Shown here: in pieces, positions 1 to 8,015 of the stretch
How the letters are laid out: the number at the start of each line of letters is the position of its first letter
How positions within the stretch are numbered: the first letter of the stretch is position 1
Assembly: GCA_937967805.1 (NCBI GenBank)
Contig: CALBTC010000466.1
Location: 1 to 35,383, forward strand
Direction of reading: 5' to 3'
Length of the DNA stretch: 35,383 nucleotides
DNA from: an uncultured Anaerolineaceae bacterium
GTDB lineage: Bacteria > Chloroflexota > Anaerolineae > Promineifilales > Promineifilaceae
Notes under the pieces: model-generated
Databases searched by the model: none
Seen by the model: the letters and a program-made list of their open reading frames with translations, nothing else
Told to the model about the DNA's origin: nothing
Position numbers and translations under genes: made by a program

Positions 1-117
1 CTCGGACCAGAGTCTTGGCCATGAGAACCTTATCTTGAATTACCGAATGCTCTCTCTGGTTCTTAACCATAAAGCAAATGAGCCAACCTACTATGAGGTT
101 GACCCATTATACGCGCA

Positions 118-190
118 CGGGAGCGACGGGGATCGAACCCGCGATCTCTGGCTTGACAGGCCAGCGTGTTAACCACTACACCACGCCCCC
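118..190 (-). tRNA. tRNA-Asp (GTC)
   Basis: The minus strand folds as a complete cloverleaf. The 7-bp acceptor stem pairs GGGGGCG with CGCTCCC (one G-U). The D arm has stem GTGT/ACAC, the anticodon stem is CTGGC/GCCAG around loop CTGTCAA (anticodon GTC), and the T arm has loop TTCGATC. The discriminator base is G, as expected for Asp, and no 3' CCA is encoded. Positions 1-117, downstream of the tRNA 3' end, show no gene that I can support. Confidence 0.95.
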
Positions 191-300
191 TTGTTGAGCG
201 ACCGAGATAATATCAAATCTTGAAGAAACTGTCAAAAAACTGAGGGCAATTTTGGATAGGAATTTGGTCAAACTACACGGCCGTTTCCCCCCACACCCAC

Positions 301-329
301 TTGCCCCAATCCACCACCCTGCGTACCAT
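301..329 (+). promoter_or_regulatory. Candidate promoter for a leaderless aldolase mRNA
   Basis: TTGCCC (301-306) is separated by 17 bp from TACCAT (324-329). Transcription would then start at or next to the ATG at 335. No Shine-Dalgarno sequence precedes that ATG. The promoter call is by eye, and both hexamers are imperfect. The rest of 191-334 holds one ACGGCCGT octamer (277-284) and nothing else recognisable. Confidence 0.35.
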
Positions 330-334
330 TCCCC

Positions 335-1102
335 ATGCGCGAAAACAAAACCAAATCCAAACTGAAACAAGGCCAGCCCGTCTACGGCGTGCTTTCCTCA
401 AGTCCCGATCCTTACCTGGCTGAATTGATTGGCCTGACGGGTTTCGATTATTACATGCTCGATGCCGAACACGGCCCGCTGACGCCCGCCGATGCCGTTA
501 ACGTGGCCCGCGCCTGTGATGCCGTAGACATAACGCCGCTGGTGCGGGTGGGACAATTCGATATGAAGCTGGTCCTGCAATACCTGGATGCGGGCATGAT
601 GGGGATCATGATGCCGGGGCTGCGCACGGCCGTTCACCTCCAGCAGTTCGTCCAGGGCAGCAAATACCCGCCGGACGGCAATCGCGGCTTTGGTCCCGGA
701 CGCAGCGCCAACTACATGCTGGGCACACCGGCCGAGCAGGCAGCCTATGTCGCCCTGGCCAACGAGCAGATTTTGATTTTGCCCCAGTTTGAGGAAATCG
801 GGTTGCTGGAGAAACTGCCGGAACTAACGGCCGTTCCCGGCATCGATGGCTTTGTCATTGGTCCGCGTGATTTGGGGATGAGCATGGGGTACGCCGACAG
901 CGCCAACCATCCGGAGGTGCAGCAGCGCATCGATGAAGCGATTCGCATTATCCGGCAGGCGGGTTTATGGGTGGGCATCACCGCCGGCGACCAGACCGCC
1001 GCCCGACAGCAGATCGAACGAGGCGCCGCCATCATCCTGACCACCGTGCCCGGCTTGATCCAGGCCGGGGCTCGCCAAATGCTCCCTCCAGCTACAGACT
1101 AA
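335..1102 (+). CDS. HpcH/HpaI-family aldolase
   Basis: The 255-residue protein belongs to the class II, divalent-metal-dependent HpcH/HpaI aldolases. These reversibly cleave 4-hydroxy-2-oxo acids (for example 4-hydroxy-2-oxoheptanedioate or 2-keto-3-deoxy-rhamnonate) to pyruvate and an aldehyde. Visible family signatures are DAEHGP near residue 44, the GIMMPG turn near residue 90, the YPPDGNRGFGPGRSANY block near residue 110, and GFVIGPRDLGMSMG in the C-terminal half. Length is normal for the family and the protein has no signal peptide, so it should be cytoplasmic. The ATG has no ribosome binding site, but a promoter-like pair sits where transcription could begin at the start codon. It stands alone: the next gene is convergent. 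The substrate cannot be assigned from sequence. Confidence 0.9.
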   Translation: MRENKTKSKLKQGQPVYGVLSSSPDPYLAELIGLTGFDYYMLDAEHGPLTPADAVNVARACDAVDITPLVRVGQFDMKLVLQYLDAGMMGIMMPGLRTAVHLQQFVQGSKYPPDGNRGFGPGRSANYMLGTPAEQAAYVALANEQILILPQFEEIGLLEKLPELTAVPGIDGFVIGPRDLGMSMGYADSANHPEVQQRIDEAIRIIRQAGLWVGITAGDQTAARQQIERGAAIILTTVPGLIQAGARQMLPPATD

Positions 1103-1118
1103 AGCTTCACCTAAAACA

Positions 1119-1188
1119 AACCGCAAAGAACGCGAAAGACGCAAAGGATAATAAAAAAACTTTGCGCTCTTTGCGTCCTTTGCGGTGA
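1119..1188. repeat. Imperfect inverted repeat of CGCAAAG-type words, likely bidirectional terminator
   Basis: The left arm is three near-copies of a 9-mer resembling CGCAAAGGA. The right arm holds the complementary words (CTTTGCG/TCTTTGCGTC/CTTTGCGG). The two sides can fold as a long imperfect hairpin with an A-rich loop. It fills the gap between the convergent aldolase and hypB genes, so it plausibly ends both transcripts. There is no strong poly-U run, and terminator function is inference. Confidence 0.55.
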
Positions 1189-1193
1189 AAAAT

Positions 1194-1847
1194 CTACTTC
1201 ACGTTGGCCCGCAGCCAGCTGGCCCATGCCTCAATGCCTTCGCCGGTTTTGCAGGAGATGGGGAAGATAGCCGCGCCAGGGTTCAGCAGACGGATGCCGC
1301 GCTCAAAGTAGGTCTGGTCGAAGTCGATGTACGGCCGTAAATCCACCTTGTTCAAAATTAGCGCGTCAATGTGGCGATAAATGTTAGGGTATTTGTACGG
1401 TTTGTCGTCCCCTTCCGGCACGCTGGCGATGACGACGTTGGTGTGCGTGCCCAAATTAAACGCGCCGGGGCAGATGAGGTTGCCCACGTTTTCCACGATG
1501 AGCAAATCCAGCTCCTCCAGCGGCAGTTGCGGCAGCGCTTTGGCCAGCATCACCGCATCTAAATGGCAGGAGCCGCCGGTGTTGATCTGCACCGCCGGGC
1601 AGCCGGCCGCTGCAACTTTGTCGGCGTCGATAGTCACGGCCGCCGTATCGCCCTCCACCACGCCGACGCGCAGGCCGGGCGTCACGGCTTTGATAGTGCG
1701 CAGAATCGTGCTCGTTTTGCCCGCCCCCGGCGAGGCCATGATGTTCAAGCCAAACACGCCGTGAGCCTCCAACTGAGCCCGGTTTTGCGCCGCCAGTTGG
1801 TCGTTGGCGCTCATGATATCTTCGACAATAGAAATAGTTTTGCTCAT
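1194..1847 (-). CDS. hypB: Hydrogenase nickel incorporation GTPase HypB
   Basis: HypB is the SIMIBI-class GTPase that, with HypA, delivers nickel to the [NiFe] active site. The 217-residue protein has the P-loop SPGAGKT (residues 39-45), the EGDTAA switch region near 65, and the G-domain metal site Cys94-His95 (GSCHLDA) plus Cys126 (LICPGAF). LNKVDL provides the guanine-specificity motif. It lacks both the His-rich N-terminal stretch and the N-terminal CCxxxPxC motif of some HypB proteins, so it is the short form without nickel storage. The start ATG shares a base with the preceding protease stop (TAATG), which implies translational coupling; GGAG lies just upstream. It is the last gene of the hydrogenase locus. 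hypC, D, E and F are not in this window. Confidence 0.95.
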   Translation of the reverse strand: MSKTISIVEDIMSANDQLAAQNRAQLEAHGVFGLNIMASPGAGKTSTILRTIKAVTPGLRVGVVEGDTAAVTIDADKVAAAGCPAVQINTGGSCHLDAVMLAKALPQLPLEELDLLIVENVGNLICPGAFNLGTHTNVVIASVPEGDDKPYKYPNIYRHIDALILNKVDLRPYIDFDQTYFERGIRLLNPGAAIFPISCKTGEGIEAWASWLRANVK

Positions 1848-2299
1848 TAGACAGGCTCCTTTGCCTGCATCATTTTTTCAATCTGGCCGACCGCCCCGGC
1901 AACGGCTTGCTGCACCGGTGGTGATAACCGTTCCTGATAGCCAAACTCTTGCCCGGTGATGGTGATGAGGGTGGTAGATGGCATACGGCCGTACAGCTCA
2001 ACCCCCATCGCCAACAGCACCGCCGGATGAAGCTGGTGGCTCGATGCCGGACCGTCGGTTGCCGATTGGACAGATGTTACCATGACGCCCCCCGGCTCAC
2101 CATCCACAGCGGCATCAACGAAGATAACTTGTTCGGCCATGTGAATGGCATCCAGCAGTTCCGGCAAAAGTTGGTGGACGCAAACGGTTTGCACCGAGTC
2201 AATCGCTAAAATGGCCAATGCCTCAACCACAGCCCAGCCAACGCCATCATCCCCCCGCAGCGGATTACCAATGCCAACCACCCACGTTTCACGTATCAC
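1847..2299 (-). CDS. [NiFe]-hydrogenase maturation protease (HyaD/HybD/HoxW family)
   Basis: This 150-residue endopeptidase is predicted to remove the C-terminal extension of HoxH after nickel insertion. Family signatures are GIGNPLRGDDGVG near residue 9, Asp62 in IFVDAAVDG and His88 in SSHQLHP. The last two match the nickel-sensing Asp/His ligands of HybD-type proteases, and the acidic DDG position supplies the third. The chosen start is a GTG at 2297-2299, because the conserved first beta strand (WVVGIGN) begins six codons later. No clear Shine-Dalgarno is visible. The start region is built from the repeated word CGTGAAACGTGATACG, so repeat DNA runs into the gene. Its place directly after hoxH and before hypB fits the role. 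HoxW is the likely ortholog but is not proven. Confidence 0.9.
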   Translation of the reverse strand: MIRETWVVGIGNPLRGDDGVGWAVVEALAILAIDSVQTVCVHQLLPELLDAIHMAEQVIFVDAAVDGEPGGVMVTSVQSATDGPASSHQLHPAVLLAMGVELYGRMPSTTLITITGQEFGYQERLSPPVQQAVAGAVGQIEKMMQAKEPV

Positions 2300-2437
2300 G
2301 TTTCACTCGCATAAATGGGGTGAGACAGGTGGAGAGGTCTCCGTCCTGTTTGGCAAAGGTTCCACCCACCTGCCTCGCCTCTACTGTTCACTGTTTACCG
2401 ACCACCGATTACTGACCACCGATTACCGACTACCCCC
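2277..2437. repeat. Word-like repeat spacer between hoxH and the protease gene
   Basis: The spacer (2300-2429) has near-repeats of CACGTTTCACGTAT at its protease end. At its hoxH end it has near-repeats of ACCGATTAC/ACCGACCACC (about 2385-2437). No gene is seen. It interrupts an otherwise tightly packed operon, and the same kind of GATTACCG words recur at about 29610-29672. Confidence 0.5.
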
Positions 2438-3854
2438 GCCTCACCTCATCCACCAATTCCCCATCAGGCCCCAGCAGCCGCACGTCCATGGCCATCTGGC
2501 CCATCGCATGTGTGGAGCAGCTCAGGCAGGGATCAAAGGTGCGGATGACGGCCTCTACCCGGTTCAGCATCGGCTCTTCAATTTTATTGGACCGGATAAA
2601 TTGGCGGGCCACCTGCAGCACACCTTTGTTCATCGCCAGGTTGTTGTGGCCGGTGGCAATAACCAGGTTTACCCAGCGGATAAGCCCGTTTTCGTCGATT
2701 TTGTAATGATGCATCAGCGTGCCGCGCGGCGCTTCCGACGCGCCAACCCCTTCAAACGCGTTTGGCGAGGCATGGGCCCGGACATGTTTGCCAAGAATGT
2801 CTGGATGGTTAAGCAGCTGCTCGATGCGCTCAATGCAGTACACAATTTCCACCAGCCGGGCATAATGGTATTGGAAAGAACTCAACACCGCGCCGCGCTG
2901 CAACATGCGGAACTCGGCCCATTCCTGGTCGGCCAGCGGTGTGCCGCAGTGAGAGATGATGTTCATCCGCGCCAGCGGTCCCACCCGGTAGATGCCTTCA
3001 GGGTACCCCATCGGCTTGTAATAAGGTGATTTCAGGTAAGAATCGGGTTCCACTGCTTCGGCCAGGTAATCCATGTAGCGCGCCGGGTCTAGCTGGTCCG
3101 CCACAATGTTGCCCACCGCATCGACGATGCGCAGTTTGCCGTCATGCAATGACAGTTTACCGTCAGGGGCTACCATGCCCATAAACAGCGTGGGAAAGTT
3201 GGCAAAGCTTCGCAGTTCGGCGTCGAAGGTGCCAAAAATCTCTTTGTACCAGGCCAGGGTGCGCTGAATGCGCGCCAGGGCATCCGGCACCTGGGCCATG
3301 ATGGTGCTGTGATGTTCCTCAGTCAATGGCGAACTGACGCCGCCAGGCACCACCCAGGCGGGATGAATCCGCTTGCCGCCCAGCAGCTCGATGATCGACT
3401 GGCCAAATTTGCGCAGAGCAATACCGTCTTTGGCCAGGTCGGGATGCTTTTGCATCACGCCAAAGATGTTGCGCTCGACCGGATCGGCGTCGAAGCCCAT
3501 GACAAAGTCCGGAGATGAAAGATGGAAGAAGCTAAGCGCATGGGATTGGAGAATTTGCGCCAGATTCATGATGCGCCGCAGGTTTTTGGCCGTATGGGGA
3601 ATCTTTACCGCCAGCAGGGCATCCCCGGCTTTGGCCGAAGCCATCAGATGACTTACCGGGCAAATGCCGCAAATTCGGGCGGTGAGGGCGGGCATTTCGT
3701 AAAACGGCCGTCCCTCTGTCATCTTCTCAAACCCGCGAAACTGCGTGACGTGGAACCGGGCATCGGCCACTTTGCCCTTGTGGTCTAGCTGAATGGTTAT
3801 TTTGCTGTGCCCTTCAATTCGGGTCACGGGATCAATCGTAATTGTTTTACTCAT
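2430..3854 (-). CDS. hoxH: NAD-reducing [NiFe]-hydrogenase large subunit HoxH
   Basis: This is the catalytic subunit of a group 3d bidirectional hydrogenase, carrying the Ni-Fe(CN)2CO centre that interconverts H2 and protons. The 474-residue protein has both cysteine pairs that bind the metal: [10 protein letters not shown] (Cys62, Cys65) and DPCLSCSTH (Cys443, Cys446). A 25-residue tail follows His449, the position where maturation proteases cut, and the protease is encoded next door. [10 protein letters not shown] near the N-terminus is also typical. It lies 14 bp downstream of hoxY. The start ATG follows AGGAAATTTCC. There is no Tat signal peptide, which fits a soluble cytoplasmic enzyme. 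Confidence 0.96.
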   Translation of the reverse strand: MSKTITIDPVTRIEGHSKITIQLDHKGKVADARFHVTQFRGFEKMTEGRPFYEMPALTARICGICPVSHLMASAKAGDALLAVKIPHTAKNLRRIMNLAQILQSHALSFFHLSSPDFVMGFDADPVERNIFGVMQKHPDLAKDGIALRKFGQSIIELLGGKRIHPAWVVPGGVSSPLTEEHHSTIMAQVPDALARIQRTLAWYKEIFGTFDAELRSFANFPTLFMGMVAPDGKLSLHDGKLRIVDAVGNIVADQLDPARYMDYLAEAVEPDSYLKSPYYKPMGYPEGIYRVGPLARMNIISHCGTPLADQEWAEFRMLQRGAVLSSFQYHYARLVEIVYCIERIEQLLNHPDILGKHVRAHASPNAFEGVGASEAPRGTLMHHYKIDENGLIRWVNLVIATGHNNLAMNKGVLQVARQFIRSNKIEEPMLNRVEAVIRTFDPCLSCSTHAMGQMAMDVRLLGPDGELVDEVRRG

Positions 3855-3868
3855 GGAAATTTCCTACC

Positions 3869-4402
3869 TTACGCGCCAAACCGCGTCTTGCCCGTTAAGT
3901 CTGGCTCGCGCCCGGCCAGCAGCTCCGTCAACACATAAAAAATGGTGTCGGCCGAGGGCGGGCAGCCGGGCACAAACACGTCCACTTTTACCACCTGGTG
4001 CACCGGCACCGACATCTCGCGCAGCGGCGGAATCACCTGCACCGGGATGTGCTGGTTCTCGTCAGCATTTTCCACGTAAGCCCGCTCCAGCAGCGCCTCT
4101 GGCTTAAACGGATTGCGCATCCCTGGCACGTTGGCCGTCACAGCGCAGTCACCCAATGAAACCAATATTTTGGTGTGAGCCCGCACCTTCAGGATTTTTT
4201 CGTAATCGTCCTCATTGCTGACGGCCCCTTCGATCAGGGTCACATCGACCATTTCGGGAAACTCTTTGGCGTCTACCAGCGGGCTGTACACCAGGTCGGC
4301 CAATTCGGCCACCGTGATGAGCCGCTCATCGATGTCTAAAAAGGACATATGGCAGCCAGAACAGCCATCCAGCCAGACGGTTGCCATTTTTGCCTTGCTC
4401 AT
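3869..4402 (-). CDS. hoxY: NAD-reducing [NiFe]-hydrogenase small subunit HoxY
   Basis: HoxY passes electrons from the HoxH active site through one proximal [4Fe-4S] cluster to the diaphorase module. The 177-residue protein shows the cluster ligands in LDGCSGCH (Cys14, Cys17), [16 protein letters not shown] and PGCPPSAD. This short form without medial or distal clusters is characteristic of group 3 Hox and Mvh-type enzymes and resembles the NuoB/PSST subunit of complex I. The ATG at 4402 follows a strong GGAGGTG and overlaps the hoxU stop by four bases (ATGA), so translation is probably coupled. Confidence 0.96.
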   Translation of the reverse strand: MSKAKMATVWLDGCSGCHMSFLDIDERLITVAELADLVYSPLVDAKEFPEMVDVTLIEGAVSNEDDYEKILKVRAHTKILVSLGDCAVTANVPGMRNPFKPEALLERAYVENADENQHIPVQVIPPLREMSVPVHQVVKVDVFVPGCPPSADTIFYVLTELLAGREPDLTGKTRFGA

Positions 4403-5127
4403 TCTTCACCTCCGTTGCGCCCTTCACGCATCAGGCGCAGGTAGGGCAGGAACTCATGTTTTTTGCGCATTTCGGCTACGGACGTGCCTTTTTCAAACAG
4501 GGCACCTGTCGGGCACACCTGCACGCATTTGCCGCAGCTGGTGCAGCTTTGTGCGTCGCCCCACGGCTGGTTCAAGTCGGCCACGATGCGGGCATCCGCA
4601 CCGCGCCCCATCACGTCCCAGGTGTGGGCCCCCTCTACTTCATCGCAGACGCGCACGCAGCGGGTGCACAGGATGCAGCGGTTGTGGTCCAGGCCAAAGT
4701 AAGGATGGCTGGCGTCCACCGGCAGGCTGGGATTGATGTACGGTACGCTGACGCGGGTCATGCCCAGTTGGTACGCTTTGTCTTGCAGCTCGCAGTTGCC
4801 GTTGGAAACGCACACGGCGCAAACGTGGTTACGTTCAGAAAAGAGCAGCTCGATTGTTTGTTTGCGATATGCTTGCAGCCGCTCGGAATTGGTGGTCACC
4901 TCCATGCCTTCGTCGGGATAGGTCATGCAGGCGGGGAAGAGGCGGCTGGACCCTTTGATCTCCACCATGCACAGGCGGCAGCCGCCGTAAGCGGAAACGC
5001 CTTCCAGGTAACACAGGGTGGGAATGGCGATGCCGTTTTGCCGGGCCAACTCCAGTATGGTTTCGTCTTCGCGGGCGCCAATGTCTTGCCCGTCAATCTT
5101 AAAGGTTATGATGCGGGATCGTCTCAT
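4399..5127 (-). CDS. hoxU: Hydrogenase diaphorase subunit HoxU
   Basis: HoxU is an iron-sulfur wire between HoxF and HoxY, homologous to the N-terminal third of NuoG. The 242-residue protein has an N-terminal [2Fe-2S] ferredoxin fold ([25 protein letters not shown]). A central [12 protein letters not shown] stretch is of the NuoG cluster-binding type. Two C-terminal [4Fe-4S] motifs follow: [13 protein letters not shown] and [17 protein letters not shown]. Length is standard for the family. It overlaps hoxF upstream and hoxY downstream by four bases each, placing it inside a tightly coupled operon. Confidence 0.95.
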   Translation of the reverse strand: MRRSRIITFKIDGQDIGAREDETILELARQNGIAIPTLCYLEGVSAYGGCRLCMVEIKGSSRLFPACMTYPDEGMEVTTNSERLQAYRKQTIELLFSERNHVCAVCVSNGNCELQDKAYQLGMTRVSVPYINPSLPVDASHPYFGLDHNRCILCTRCVRVCDEVEGAHTWDVMGRGADARIVADLNQPWGDAQSCTSCGKCVQVCPTGALFEKGTSVAEMRKKHEFLPYLRLMREGRNGGEE

Positions 5128-6803
5128 GATTGCACCTCTGGGGCGGAAGCGGCTGCATTGAGCGAATCGGCCGTTTCCCCATCTTTCTCACCGTCCAGCA
5201 GCAGGTCAGTATATTCATGCCGGAAATAGCGCAGCGTGCTGTTTACCGGGTTGGGCGCCGTCTGTCCCAGACCGCACAGGCTCATCTCCTGCACCATCTG
5301 GCACAGGTTTTCCAGCAGCCTTAGCTCGTACCGCATCGCTTCACCGCGATAAATTTTGTCCAGCAGTTGGTACATGTGTACCGTGCCCACCCGGCAGGGC
5401 ACACATTTACCGCACGACTCTGTCTTGCAAAACTCCATGAAGTAGCGGGCCATATCCACCATGTTGGATGTTTCATCCATCACGATCATGCCGCCGGAGC
5501 CCATAATGGAGCCCAGTTTCACCAGCGATTCATAATCAACCGGCGTGTCGAAATACTCCGCCGGGATGCAGCCACCGGAGGGGCCGCCGGTTTGTACCGC
5601 TTTTACCTTTTGCCCGCCGGGGATGCCGCCGCCAATCTCAAATACTATCTCTTTGAGCGGAATGCCCATCGGCACCTCAATGAGGCCGGTGTTGACAATG
5701 CTGCCCGCCAGGGCAAATACCTTGGTGCCCTTGCTTTTTTCTGTGCCGATGCCGGCATACCAGTCGCCGCCATTGCGGATAATCGGCGGCACGTTGGCAA
5801 ACGTCTCTACGTTGTTGATGAGCGTTGGTTCGCCCCACAGACCCAGCTCGGCCGGGTAGGGGGGACGGGGTCGCGGCTGGCCGCGCTTGCCTTCCACCGA
5901 AGCGATAAGTGCAGTTTCTTCACCGCAAACAAATGCCCCGGCTCCGAGGCGAATATCAATCTGGAAGTTGAAGGTGGTGCCGCAAATGTTGTCGCCCAAC
6001 ACACCCAGCCGCCGCGCCTGGTTGATCGCTTTTTTCAGCCGGGCTACCGCCAACGGATATTCGCCACGCACGTAGATGTATCCTTTGCGCGCGCCTATCG
6101 CATAGCCAGCCAGCGTCATGCCTTCCAGCACGCGGTGCGGATCGCTTTCCAAAACGGAGCGGTCCATAAACGCGCCGGGGTCGCCCTCGTCGGCGTTGCA
6201 GATGACGTATTTGCGCTGGTTGGCATCGGCTTTGGCTACGGTGGTCCATTTGAGGCCGGCGGGGTAGCCGCCGCCGCCGCGCCCGCGTAGACCGCTGCGC
6301 AGCACTTCGTCGATGATGTCGTTGGGGGTCATTTCGGTAACGGCCGTTAACAAAGCCTCATACCCCCCAGCCGCCACGTACTCCTCAATGCGCTCCGGGT
6401 CGATACGGCCGCTGTTTTCCAGCACAATCTTGGTTTGCCGCTGGAAGAACGGCACGTCTGTGGGGCAAACCAGCTTCTTGAGCAGCTTGCCCTCGGTAAC
6501 CGCTTTGACCAGCGATTTGGCATCCTCCGGTTTCACGTCCTGGTAAAGCGTTTCGCCTGGCTGCTTGCCATTGTGCACCACGTTCACCAGCGGGCCGCGC
6601 GAGCAAAGCCCCATGCAGCCAACCCCTTTGGCCTGGCAGCCGGCATGTTTGCCCGCTGTTATCTCAGACTGCACCGCCTCTAAAACCTGGTCACTTTGCG
6701 ATGACAGGCAGCTTGCTGCAACACACACCTGGATCGTGTGATCCAGTTTGGCTGTTGCCGCTTGTTCCTTCTCTATTATTTGCTCAAACCGTTCATGCAT
6801 CAT
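5124..6803 (-). CDS. hoxF: Hydrogenase diaphorase subunit HoxF (NADH-binding)
   Basis: HoxF carries FMN, the NAD(H) site and Fe-S clusters, and corresponds to NuoF of complex I. I use the ATG at 6803 (559 residues): GGAGGTGG lies seven bases upstream, and the longer reading frame from 6869 would run deeply into hoxE. An N-terminal thioredoxin-like [2Fe-2S] domain (IQVCVAASC, then [12 protein letters not shown]) precedes the 51-kDa domain. That domain has the FMN/NAD glycine-rich loop [14 protein letters not shown], the [13 protein letters not shown] motif, [12 protein letters not shown], and the C-terminal cluster [11 protein letters not shown]. The start overlaps the end of hoxE by 11 bases. 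It should be cytoplasmic and forms the diaphorase with HoxE and HoxU. Confidence 0.95.
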   Translation of the reverse strand: MMHERFEQIIEKEQAATAKLDHTIQVCVAASCLSSQSDQVLEAVQSEITAGKHAGCQAKGVGCMGLCSRGPLVNVVHNGKQPGETLYQDVKPEDAKSLVKAVTEGKLLKKLVCPTDVPFFQRQTKIVLENSGRIDPERIEEYVAAGGYEALLTAVTEMTPNDIIDEVLRSGLRGRGGGGYPAGLKWTTVAKADANQRKYVICNADEGDPGAFMDRSVLESDPHRVLEGMTLAGYAIGARKGYIYVRGEYPLAVARLKKAINQARRLGVLGDNICGTTFNFQIDIRLGAGAFVCGEETALIASVEGKRGQPRPRPPYPAELGLWGEPTLINNVETFANVPPIIRNGGDWYAGIGTEKSKGTKVFALAGSIVNTGLIEVPMGIPLKEIVFEIGGGIPGGQKVKAVQTGGPSGGCIPAEYFDTPVDYESLVKLGSIMGSGGMIVMDETSNMVDMARYFMEFCKTESCGKCVPCRVGTVHMYQLLDKIYRGEAMRYELRLLENLCQMVQEMSLCGLGQTAPNPVNSTLRYFRHEYTDLLLDGEKDGETADSLNAAASAPEVQS

Positions 6804-7299
6804 CGTCTGACCACCTCCGCAGGGTTGCCAACGTCTTCTCTGAACTGAGGTTTCCCAACACATCCCCATCGAACACGGCGACGGGAGCCAGCCCGCAGGC
6901 GCCGACGCAGCGAGCCGTCAGCAGTGAAATCAGTTCATCGTCTGTCGTCTCGCCCGGCTTGATGCCGTAGGCTTGCTCGATTTGTTCCAGTAGTTTGGGA
7001 CCGCCCTTGATATAGCAGGCCGTGCCGGTACATACTACGCAGCTGTGTTTGCCTGCCGGCTTCAGGCTGAACAGATGGTAAAACGTGGAAACGCCATACA
7101 CGTGGCTTAACGGGACACGGAGAGATGCCGCCACGTAGTGCAACGACTCTTCATCCAAAAAGCCAAACGCTTCCTGTACCGTATGCAGCGTCTCGATGAG
7201 GGCGCTGCGCCGGAACCCGTTGCGGCGCATGGCTGCCTGCACAAAGCGCCAACGCTTGTCATCCGTCGGCGGAACAATTTGCTTGGGATTCGCGAACAT
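6793..7299 (-). CDS. hoxE: Hydrogenase diaphorase subunit HoxE
   Basis: HoxE is the 24-kDa, NuoE-like thioredoxin-fold subunit with one [2Fe-2S] cluster. The 168-residue protein shows the paired ligands [10 protein letters not shown] and [10 protein letters not shown] in the C-terminal half, after a helical N-terminal region ([19 protein letters not shown]). Its presence makes this a five-subunit HoxEFUYH enzyme like those of cyanobacteria, rather than the four-subunit HoxFUYH form. AAGGAG sits five bases before the ATG. The 104-bp gap between hypA and hoxE holds an AGATTGGACCAATTC inverted repeat. Confidence 0.95.
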   Translation of the reverse strand: MFANPKQIVPPTDDKRWRFVQAAMRRNGFRRSALIETLHTVQEAFGFLDEESLHYVAASLRVPLSHVYGVSTFYHLFSLKPAGKHSCVVCTGTACYIKGGPKLLEQIEQAYGIKPGETTDDELISLLTARCVGACGLAPVAVFDGDVLGNLSSEKTLATLRRWSDDDA

Positions 7300-7334
7300 G
7301 CAAACTCCTTATGATGGCCACAAAGGTTTTCAAG

Positions 7335-7394
7335 AGATTGGACCAATTCTTTCAAGTGGGAGCTTCTCAAAGAACAAACGAATTGGTCCAATCT
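7335..7394. repeat. Inverted repeat, copy 1 of the GATTGGACCAATT family
   Basis: AGATTGGACCAATTC (7335-7349) is matched by its exact reverse complement at 7380-7394. The loop has 30 bases and its edges can extend the stem (TTCTTT/AAAGAA with bulges). A second copy with nearly the same outer arm is at 11332-11389. This copy lies between hypA and hoxE. On the minus strand no U-run follows, so it is not an obvious terminator; it could modulate read-through or mRNA stability. Confidence 0.8.
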
Positions 7395-7403
7395 TTTCTG
7401 TGG

Positions 7404-7748
7404 CTAAGTCTCAATATCTATCGATGTCAATTGGAATTCCTGGCCAGAGATGATTTTGACGTGAATTCCATTGCAGTGGGGACAGGCCGTCAGCTCATGC
7501 TCCAGGGTGTAAACCTGGTCACAATCCCGGCAGTGCAGTTGGGCGGGAACGTGGTGAAAGTGCAGCGTGGCCCCCTCGCACAAGCTATCCTGACTGATAA
7601 TGTCCCAATAAAACTGTACCGAGTCATCGATGATGCTGGAAAGCGCGCCAATCGCCAGGTAAAGGTCGGTTACCTTGCCGGCATTTGCCTCCCCGGCATG
7701 GCGCAGGGCGAGATTCAAGATTTGCTCTGTCACAGCTAACTCATGCAT
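7404..7748 (-). CDS. hypA: Hydrogenase nickel metallochaperone HypA
   Basis: HypA binds Ni(II) and hands it, with HypB, to the immature hydrogenase large subunit. I start at the ATG at 7748 rather than upstream at 7766. This gives the invariant N-terminus MHELAV, in which His2 is the nickel ligand. The 114-residue protein has the zinc-binding pair CRDC (Cys73, Cys76) and CPHC (Cys89, Cys92). It is probably the first gene of the hydrogenase transcript. hypB at the far end of the locus completes the nickel-insertion pair. Confidence 0.94.
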   Translation of the reverse strand: MHELAVTEQILNLALRHAGEANAGKVTDLYLAIGALSSIIDDSVQFYWDIISQDSLCEGATLHFHHVPAQLHCRDCDQVYTLEHELTACPHCNGIHVKIISGQEFQLTSIDIET

Positions 7749-7863
7749 ATGAATTGATCTTTTCACCCCAGGGTTTGGGAATTGTCTTGATCACTCTTTT
7801 ACAGCTTCTGGTTACATGGTACCGGGGATGGATTTTTTTTCCGATTGCGGTTCTTCTGGTTTC

Positions 7864-7883
7864 TTTGTGATAAATGTCACAAA
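7864..7883. promoter_or_regulatory. CRP/FNR-superfamily operator-like palindrome
   Basis: The site is a perfect 7-6-7 palindrome containing TGTGA-N6-TCACA, the consensus core bound by CRP and GlxR-type regulators. It lacks the TTGAT-N4-ATCAA core expected for FNR. The centre lies about 125 bp upstream of the hypA start and 142 bp upstream of the amine oxidase start. It could therefore control either divergent gene. A weak TACCAT -10-like hexamer at 7816-7821 on the minus strand would place the site near -64 for hypA. Confidence 0.6.
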
Positions 7884-7889
7884 TGGGCG

Positions 7890-7942
7890 AGGCAACCGGC
7901 AGCGAGTCCGGTCTGCATGGCGAGGTTTGCGCCCGGTTGCCT
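7890..7942. repeat. Intergenic inverted repeat
   Basis: AGGCAACCGG (7890-7899) is complementary to CCGGTTGCCT (7933-7942). A second small hairpin, GCCCC/GGGGT, follows just downstream. Both sit in the 267-bp divergent region between hypA and the amine oxidase. A candidate promoter for the amine oxidase, TTGCAG-N16-TAAACT (7968-7995), lies after them. No gene is seen in the region. Confidence 0.5.
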
Positions 7943-8015
7943 TGCCCCTACGAAGGGGTGCAATGTTTTGCAGTTGATTTGGTTTGGGCTAAACTGTTTT
8001 TGGAGGTTTACACCG

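Noticed and set aside
2145..3029. 294-codon plus-strand open frame across the hydrogenase protease and hoxH
   Set aside because: It is the antisense shadow of hoxH and the protease gene; the minus-strand products have full family motifs.
6804..6869. Upstream extension of hoxF
   Set aside because: The codons lie within hoxE and precede a strong GGAGGTGG site serving the ATG at 6803.
7845..8015. Upstream extension of the amine oxidase frame
   Set aside because: A good ribosome site and the FAD motif position support the ATG at 8016; the extension overlaps the CRP-type palindrome and hairpin.
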